NCBI RefSeq assembly: GCF_949987535.1 | Contig: NC_080075.1 | Coordinates: forward strand, 2,914,001 to 2,978,000 | Direction: 5' to 3' | Length of the DNA stretch: 64,000 bases | Origin: Balaenoptera acutorostrata | Taxonomy: Eukaryota; Chordata; Mammalia; Artiodactyla; Balaenopteridae | The notes under the pieces: generated by a model | Databases searched by the model: none | Told to the model about the DNA's origin: nothing | Seen by the model: the letters and a program-made list of their open reading frames with translations, nothing else | Shown: in pieces, positions 37,801 through 46,800 of the stretch | Layout of the letters: each line of letters starts with the position of its first letter | How positions within the stretch are numbered: position 1 is the first letter of the stretch | Translations under genes and position numbers: made by a program

Positions 37801-40800
37801 CTCTCCCTGACCTTCTGTTCTCTGCAGTGCCTGCGTACTGTTGGCATTTATTGCCGTTCAAAATCCTTACCCCAGAATGGCTCAGACAGCGTCCCTTCCA
37901 AACAGTCTTAATACCTCGTGATAAGTTAATAATGGTTAACTGAAGAGATGGCAAATCATACTAGTATTTGAAGCAAGTTGCAAAGCAATTCCAAGTGTGA
38001 TTTTCCATAGTATCATTATAGTTTTATTTTTCAGCTCATCTTAGATGTGAATACGGTCCTTTCTGGAAATTGATAGGGAATACATTTTCAGACTATAAGT
38101 AAATAAACAGAAAGGAGGATCTTTCTGGTGCTTGAAATTTTTTGTTGAACTGAGTTGAATAGCACATGTGGGGCTGGGGGCCCAGGGCCGGGGGCATTGC
38201 TATGGGGGTACTGCCCGCAGTGATTGGTCGGGAGACGGTGCACTTACCCTGAGTTTTCTTGCAGGTACTTTGCACTGGGGCTGCTCTATCATTACAACCA
38301 CCAAGACGCTGCTGCCGTTCAGGTGAGTTCAAAGGCATCTCAGCACTGTTTAAAAATCACCACCATTTAACTTAGCAACTAAGTTGCTAAGCAACTAAGC
38401 CCGTGCACCACAACTACTGAGCCTGTTTGAAAAAAAATCACAAATTGATGGAGACCAGTCTTGCCTGATCTACAACCTTTTTTACAAAACAAAAATAGTA
38501 CTGTTTTAGAAAGCTAATCCTTGAGAAATGTTGGCCAAGGATTTTCTTTTTTTTCTTTTCTTTTCTTTATTTATTTATTTTTGGCTGCATTGGGTCTTCA
38601 TTGCTGTGCGCAGGCTTCTCATTGCGGTGGCTTCTCTTGCGGAGCACGGGCTGTAGGCACGCGGGCTTCAGTAGTTGTGGCTCGTGGGCTCTAGAGCGCA
38701 GGCTCAGTAGTTGTGGCGCACGGGCTTAGTTGCTCCACGGCATGTGGGATCTTCCCGGACCAGGGCTCGAACCCGTGTCCCCTGCATTGGCAGGCGGATT
38801 CTTAACCACTGCGCCACCAGGGAAGCCCCAAGAATTTTCTTTTCTTCATCTTTCCATCTCTTTAAAGAACATTGTCAAGACTGAGTTGTTTAAAATGTAA
38901 GAAAAATAGGATTTCTTACTGAGCCACAAGGCCTGTGACTCCACTGCCTTATCAAAAATTAAGGCTGTGAGTAACAGGTTGTAATTTCCACTGTTAATGA
39001 CAATAAGTCTTGCCAGAGAGAGAGCTGGGTTGTCATGTCATCTGTGACAAAACTAAAGCTGATCAAGGCCAGTCACTTGCCCGGGTGGCATCCCTGGTCA
39101 GCAGGAGAGCTGGGGACTGAGCCAGTGCTCAGGGCCCTGGCAGGGGCTCTTGCGCCCAAATTTCTCATCTTGTCTCTTGTCTTGCATCTTCTGTGAGTGG
39201 CCAAGAGCATCAGCAGTGCTCACCAAACTCACCAAGCGTATCTGGTTGCTTTGAGAAATTACCATGGTAACATGATTGTGGAATAGGTAAAAAAAAAAGA
39301 AGTTCCCATCAACATACACCCCATGGCTAAGAGCAGATTTGGGTGTCAAAGCTAAAATTTTTATTTTTTTAAAACACCATGTTCTGAGAATTACAGTTTG
39401 TTATAAATGTGTTAATAACATTAGCAAAGCTATATAGACAGGAGTTTACAAAATTGAAATAATACGGAATAAATCACCATATATGGCAGAATTGTTTTAA
39501 TGACACATTTCAATGGCTGTGTGAATAGTTTGTTTGATTTGGGGAATTCAGCGCTGAAGAAACTAGCAACATAAAAAACATTGGTGCGCTGCTACCAGAA
39601 TTACGGCGTTTACACTGCCTGCCTGTTTCCTGGGCTGCCTGCTGGTGTGGTGTGGTTCAGAAGTCAGTGTGGACACGCGGGTGCGGTCCACGGCACGGAC
39701 GATGGTGCGGGGGCTCTCAGGCAGCCCCCATCTCTGCCTCACCTCCTGATGCCACTTCATTCTGAGGCTCTGAAAGTAAGATTCAGTTTATGGGGACTTC
39801 CCCGGTGGCGCAGTGGTTAAGAATCCGCCTGCCAATGCAGGGGACACGGGTTCAAGCCCTGGTCCGGGAAGATCCCACATGCCGCGGAGCAACTTAAGCC
39901 CATGCGCCACAACTACTGAGCCTGGGCTCTAGAGCCCACGTGCCACAACTACTGAGCCTGCACACCTAGAGCCCGTGCTCTGCAACAAGAGAATCCACCG
40001 CAATGAGAAGCCTGCACACCGCAGAGTAGCCCCTGCTTGCCACAACTAGAGTAAGCCTGCGCGTAGCAACGAAGACCCAACGCAGCCAAAAATAAATAAA
40101 ATAAATAAAAATTAAAAGAAAAGAACAGTAGTACATATGCACAGTGGAGCATTAAAAAAAAAAAAAGATTCCGTTTACACGGCAGGGAAGTGTCTGGATG
40201 GATGAAACAGCAAAGGACTTTATTATTAAAATCTACCCTGAGCCCCCATGCAAAAGACAGTAGGAACACCAGGGCACAGGGTCACCAGAGGTTTTGAAAG
40301 CACATCAGACTCAGACAGTCCCAAAAGGTCTTCAAAATCAGAAATTCCTGTGACAGAGAAGGCTGAAACAGCCCGGCTGATGGATGTAAGTGAATTTCTT
40401 CTGTGTCCAAACATTGTCAGTGATGATTTTATTTCAGGAAGAGACATTTTTTAATGCATCCAAGTCTCCTCATATACTATATTTACTATTTGTATTACTG
40501 TGATCTCATTAAAAAGGAAAGAAAAAGAACTTGGTGCTTTATGTTCCTGATTTCTTGGACCGTGTCCCCTCTTTTTTTTTTTTCGTGTGTGTGAAAAAAT
40601 TAAAATGGATTTAAGCCTCTAAAGTTTCTCCTGCCACTTTGAAATATTGAAAGGCCAAACAAACACCTGCCCTTTCTGAGTTAATTCTAAGAGGTGTGTA
40701 ACCTTCCCTACCTTCTTTTCTATTCCTCTCCAGCTGTGGGTGAGCATCGTGAACGGGGATATTCACGACTCCACGCGCTCAGACCTGTACGAGTACATCG

Positions 40801-43800
40801 TGGATTTCCTCACCTACAGCCTCGACCCGGACCTCGTGTGGCACTATGCTGACTGGGTCTTGCAGAAAAATCCGGAGGTTTGTGCTTCGTAAACGCATTC
40901 GTTCAAGGGGAGGCAGTGGGGCTGGTGAAAATGGACAGAAAACTTGATTCTAGGTGGGAAAACAAGCTACACTTTAACCCTTCTCTCCGCTTCCCCCCCC
41001 CCCCTTTTAATACATGGCTTGAGCCGTCTGAATCCCAGCTCTCGAGGAATTTCTGCATTTCAGTGCTTCTGCACACCTGTGTCGGGGGCAGGCCACTGTG
41101 GAGGAAAGCGGAAGGCACCGCAGGTCAGGTCTTAGCATCTTCTTAAACACCTGTGTGTTGACCCCCGCCCCTAATGGCATCTGGTCCCTCGTTCTCTGTG
41201 GGCTGGAGCAGGACCAGACTGTTGCCCTGCAGGGCATGGAGCTGGGGCTGGGCCACACCAGGCAAACCGTCGCCCTTGCTTCTATGTCCCCAACCCCCTT
41301 TGGGGGGGGTGGGTTGGGGACATAGAAGGGCCTGTTTTTTTTGTTTGTTTTCATCAGTCATTTTATTAATCCTTAAGGGAAATGTAAATCAAAACCATTT
41401 CACACCCATTAGGATGGCTAAAACTTAAAAGACAACAATAGTACATGTTGGCAAAGATGCAGAGAAATTAGAACTCACATTCATTGTTGGTGGGAAAGTA
41501 AAACAGTACAGTCATTTTGAAAGCAGTCTGGCAGTTCTACAGATGGTTAAACAGAGTTATCATATGAGCCAGTGATTTCACTCCTAGGTATGCATCCAAG
41601 AAAAATGAAAACCTTTATTCACATAAAAACTTGTACATGAATATTTATGGCAGTACTGTTCACGACAGCCAAAAGAAAGAAAACACCGTGTCCATCACTT
41701 GATGAATAGATGAATAAAATGTATATGCACAAAATGCAATATTACTTGGCAATAATAAATGAAAGGGGTTTTTTTTAGTATTTTTTTTTATAAATTTATT
41801 TATTCATTTATTTATTTATTTTTGGCTGAGTTGGGTCTTCGTTGCTGTGCGTGGGCTTGGGTCCCACGTGGGTAATGCACACGGTGGGTATGGGCGTTTG
41901 GAGAATGGAGTTCACTGAATCTTCAGCCGCTTGTATCTTCTTTCACTTACGATCCAGCAAGTGACCGTCCTTGTTTCGGATGATCTAAATGTTACAGAGT
42001 TGTTGCTTCATGGATTGCCAAAACCTACCACCAATAAATGTTTGGGTCCTTAGTTTCCAACCCTTTTAGAAGGAATTCCAGCTGGAGCTCTGCGGCATTT
42101 CCTGTCTCTGTCAGTGCTTCATCTGCACTGTTTTTCCGAATCATCATGTCTTTTTGTTTTTTTTTTTTAATGTGGACCATTTTCAGAGTCTTTATTGAAT
42201 TTGTTACAATATTGCTTCTGTTTTATGTTTTGGTTTTTTGGCCACGAGGCATATGGGATCTTAGTTCCCCGACCAGGGATCGAACCTGCACCCCCAGCAT
42301 TGGAAGGCGAAGTCTTAACCAGTGGACCACCAGTGAAGTCCCTCAAATCATCACGTTTTTAACAATGATTTTACCCAAAGCGTACAGTGCTCAGAATGAA
42401 GATAAGATGAGGTGTTTGCAAATAAATAAATTGCTATTCTTCTTTCAGGTCGGAGTTCAAGTTTTCACCAAGAGACCTGTGGACGAACAGCAGAGTAGAT
42501 TTAACCCAGATGATATCATCAGTTGCCTTAAGAAATACCCGCAAGCCCTGGTTAAGTACCTAGAACATCTGGTCACGGACAGGAGACTGCAGGTGAGGCC
42601 CCAGAGCGCAGGCTGAGCTGCGTGGGCTGCAGTGGCATCACCGGGACCTGAACTTGGCCCACGGGTCTAATGTAATGTCTCGTGTTCCCGGCGCTCAGTC
42701 TGTACATGTGGGAGGTCAGGGAGGGAGCCGGATGTTTGTGAAGGAGACCGGCAGCCTAAGTAGCTTTTTTCTCACCCTCCATCTCTTGTCCCCTCCGCTT
42801 ATATTTTCTTCTCTTTTCCTTCCTTGTTATTCTTTTTTTTTTTTAGTTTTTTTTCCCTTGTTGTTATTCTTAAAGGAAATGAGGAAAGCTGTCCCTTTTT
42901 TGGAGAATACCTAAATCCCGTGGCCCTCACTTCTCAAAATGAGATATTTTCCCATAGATTTTAGATTCAGCTTCTCTGTGTCGTGGTTTCTGAAAGCTTT
43001 TGCCCCAGTACGCGTGTTCTGGGGCTGTCCTGTAGCCCCCGCTCACCTTGCACGTCCCGTCTCGGGCACCTGCTGGCTGGTTGGTTGGGGGGCGTTCTCT
43101 GGGCTCCCCTAGCAAATGCTGTCTGTCTGCCTGTCCCCCTGTCCTGCAGAAGGAGGAGTACCACACGCACTTAGCCGTCCTCTACCTGGATGAGGTGCTG
43201 CAGCAGAGGCCCAGCGCCAACGGCAAGGAGGCGGAAGTGACCGAGACGCAGGTGAAGCTGCGACGCCTGCTCCAGAAGTCCGATCTGTACCGAGTCCACT
43301 TCCTGCTGGGTGAGTGGATCTCGCTGGATAAACGTCACCGGCGGGGGTGGGGGGGTGGGGGCAGGGACGGAGGCCTTGGCATCTCTTCGTCTCTATTTGG
43401 GGGGAGGGGGGGTTCGTGAGCCGGTGTGGCACAAAGTCAGCCTCCTGGAGGGCAGGCGAGGCTCCTTGTCCATCCTCCACCGTCTGGGAACGGACAGGGC
43501 CCCTTAGCTGATGACGCGAAGGCTGCCCTGGGCGTTGGGAGGTCTGCATGTCTGCTGAGCCAAGCTGCTTTGAACTTGCTCATTCGCCTTTGAAGCCCTC
43601 GGGTCAGTTCCTTCTGAGGCTCCAGCTCTGGTCACGGCTTTGAGGGTGGCACTGCCCCCAGCAGCCCACTCGGCTGCCCCAGGCTTGGAGGAAGGCGGGG
43701 GTCCTGGAGGGGGTCTGGGTTTCATTTCCTCCAGGGCAGAAACCTCAGTGTCCCTGTTGTGTACGAGCCTCAGAGCAGCACCTGGCACGCTGAACTTGTC

Positions 43801-46800
43801 TCTTGCCGTTTCGGGCACCGTGGAATTTCCAGGTTGTCCTGACTGGGTTAATACATTTCTCTTTGGCAGCTTTTAACACCACTCTCTGACCATTAACTAC
43901 ACCCATTCTCATTGTTCGCGGTAGTTGTGTCCTGTAGAGTCTCCACCACTGAGTTCACGGACACTGAGCCATCAGACCTGGAGGGATGCAGGGTCAGGCT
44001 CCTGAGAACCTCTGGTCACATCATTTTCACCAACCGATCAATATGTAACCTTGTTTATGTGTGTTTCTGCTTAAAGACACCTTTTTTAATGTATGTTGTT
44101 GATTTGATGACACTGAGCTCGTGGCCAGCAGCACACGACTCAGACCTGAATGATGCTCGTGTGACACATGTACTTTCTCCGAAGGCACGTGGCAGCCCTC
44201 CTGGGAGGCTACGTGGGCACCCCTAAACTCTGCCACCCAGGCCAGGGCGTCCAGGTAGCCTGGGTGGCAGAGTTCAGGGGCGTCCAGGTAGCCTGGGTGG
44301 CAGAGTTTAGGGGTGTCCAGGTAGCCTGGGTGGCAGAGTTCAGGGGCGTCCAGGTAGCCTGGGTGGCAGAGTTCAGGGGCGTCCAGGTAGCCTGGGTGGC
44401 AGAGTTCAGGGGCGTCCAGGTAGCCTGGGTGGCAGAGTTCAGGGGCGTCCAGGTAGCCTGGGTGGCAGAGTTCAGGGGCGTCCAGGTAGCCTGGGTGGCA
44501 GAGTTTAGGGGCGTCCAGGTAGCCTGGGTGGCAGAGTTCAGGGGCGTCCAGGTAGCCTGGGTGGCAGAGTTCAGGGGCGTCCAGGTAGCCTGGGTGGCAG
44601 AGTTCAGGGGCGTCCAGGTAGCCTGGGTGGCAGAGTTCAGGGGCGTCCAGGTAGCCTGGGTGGCAGAGTTCAGGGGCGTCCAGGTAGCCTGGGTGGCAGA
44701 GTTCAGGGGCGTCCAGGTAGCCTGGGTGGCAGAGTTCAGGGGCGTCCAGGTAGCCTGGGTGGCAGAGTTCAGGGGCGTCCAGGTAGCCTGGGTGGCAGAG
44801 TTCAGGGGCGTCCAGGTAGCCTGGGTGGCAGAGTTCAGGGGCGTCCAGGTAGCCTGGGTGGCAGAGTTCAGGGGCGTCCAGGTAGCCTGGGTGGCAGAGT
44901 TCAGGGGTGTCCAGGTAGCCTGGGTGGCAGAGTTCAGGGGTGTCCAGGTAGCCTGGCTTGCTCTGCCCGTTTTTAAGCGCGTGGCCCATGCAGTTGCGGC
45001 GTTGGATTGGCACCGCCTGGCGCGGGCCCTGCCGTTTCTAACCAGCGGTCCCGCCTCACAGACCGGATCCGGGGTGCCGGGCTCCCCATGGAGAGCGCCA
45101 TCCTGCACGGGAAGCTGGAGCGGCACGAGGAGGCCCTGCACATCCTGGTCCACGAGCTGGCCGACTTCCCGGCGGCGGAGGACTACTGCCTGTGGCGCTC
45201 CGAGGGCCGCGACCCACCCGCCCGCCAGCGGCTCTTCCACCTGCTGCTGGCCATGTACCTGGGCCCCGGCCCCTCTGCACCCCAGCTGGCCGTGGCCGCC
45301 GTGGACCTCCTGAACCGCCATGCCGCCGAGTTCGACGCGGCCCGGGTCCTGCAGCTGCTGCCGGGCACGTGGTCGGTGCAGCTGCTCTGCCCGTTCCTGA
45401 CGGGGGCCGTGAGGGACAGCGTCCACGCCCGGAGGACCACTCAGGTGGCTGTGGGCCTGGCCAAGTCCGAAAACTTGATCTACAAATACGACAAGGTGAG
45501 AACCCGGCCCTCTTGGGCGAGACGTGTGATTTGAGGTCGGTTTTACCCGTGGAAAAATAGTCCTTGTCCGTTTTTTCTCTGTAACTTCAACACACAGGAT
45601 TTCTTCACACAGACACAGGTGTGCGAGCCCAGGCGGGAGCCGGGCCGGCAGGTGTACGGTTGGGGCAGCTTCCGGCCCCTTTTAGACACTGACGGTCCCG
45701 AGAGCCGCGCTCCGGGCCCTGGTCCACGCTGCACGTCACGGTGTCACTGCATCCGCACCGCGCTTCCAGGCAGAATTGCCTCCCCGTCACAGAAGGGGGG
45801 CAGGGGCACCGGGAGGTGACACAGGACACAGAGGAGCCCGGGTGTGGACCGCAGGCCGGTTCAGAGCTCCACGTTCCGGGTCCCCATCTCTGTCTCGTGG
45901 GCTTGCTGTGACTAATAATAAGAAATCCCACAGGCCGGGGGCTCAGACGACACACATCCAGTTCTCACCGTCTGGGGGCTGGGAGCCCGAGATCCAGGCG
46001 CCGACAGATTCGGGGCCCCGTGAGGCCCCCTTCTCACTGAGCTCGCGGGGCCGGGAGCCAGCGCTGGTCTCTTCCTCCTCCATAAGGGCCCTGAGGCCAT
46101 CCTGGGGGCCCCGCCTCCAAACACCATCCCACTGGGGGTCAGGGCCTCGACATTTGCTGAGAGAGACGGGCATTCGGTCCATAACACCCCCAAGCTCATC
46201 CGGAGGAGGCTTCTCTCTGGTGAGGCCCAGACGCCCCGCAGCCAGCAGGGTGTCCTTCCAGAGCGGGAATCCGCCGTGTTCCTCCCGCTGGGAAGCCTGC
46301 ATCGACTCCCCAGTGGAGAAGCCGAGGCCGGGAAGATTCAGCCTCCCTCCTCTGGCCCGTCCCTGCCCGTCCCAGGGTGCTCAGAACCTCCCAGTGGACT
46401 TGCCGTTTCGTACGTACGGCCTTTGAAGCCACCGTTGCCTCTGCCTGAGACAGCTCACCTCTTCCTTTTGTGCCTGGTGAACGCCTGCCTACTCGAAACC
46501 CCGCCTAAGTCTTTCCTTTGTGAAACCGTCCCATCCCTCTAAGCAGACGGGCGCCCCGTGGGCCGACTCACGTGCTGCATCCGTAGCTGTCCCCTCCCCT
46601 GTGAGGCTTTGGGTTCTCTGAGGGCAGGAACTTCCTTTACTTATTTCGGTACTCCTGAGCCAACCTGGCATCTTGAAGGCATTGAATGTTTGTTGAATGA
46701 CTAAAGATACTAATGAGTAGGGCGAATTCACTAAGCCGTCACTCCGTCCTGCCACTAGGCTGACTTGCCGGGCTGATTCACGCGAATTGTGCAGAAAGGC

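Larger units (their letters stand above)
38323..40733 (+). other. TGFBRAP1: TGFBRAP1 intron 7
   Basis: A 2.4 kb intron with a palindrome plus SINE shard (38371-38425), an antisense SINE (38551-38827) and the only full sense-oriented SINE of the gene (39791-40164). 38.85-39.75 kb and 40.2-40.7 kb show no gene. Confidence 0.6.
40878..42448 (+). other. TGFBRAP1: TGFBRAP1 intron 8
   Basis: A 1.6 kb intron with a hairpin/G-quadruplex motif (41279-41328), a sense L1 fragment (41365-41767), a SINE 3' piece (41780-41862) and a short SINE (42236-42341). Confidence 0.6.
43310..45061 (+). other. TGFBRAP1: TGFBRAP1 intron 10
   Basis: A 1.75 kb intron with G-quadruplex-type runs just after the donor (43343-43366 and about 43397-43411) and a 33-bp minisatellite (44246-44956) just before the acceptor. 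The part between (43.45-44.2 kb) shows no gene. Confidence 0.7.

Noticed and set aside
44246..44956. Possible CRISPR-like array
   Set aside because: Units are contiguous 33-bp direct repeats with no unique spacers, in a mammalian intron. It is a minisatellite.
44027..45426. Repeat proteins of 328-405 residues on both strands
   Set aside because: They come from the 33-bp minisatellite, whose length keeps frames open. They overlap a TGFBRAP1 intron and exon 11 in other frames.
45776..46426. A 216-residue + strand frame in intron 11
   Set aside because: It runs through a diverged MLT1-like LTR and has no recognisable domain.
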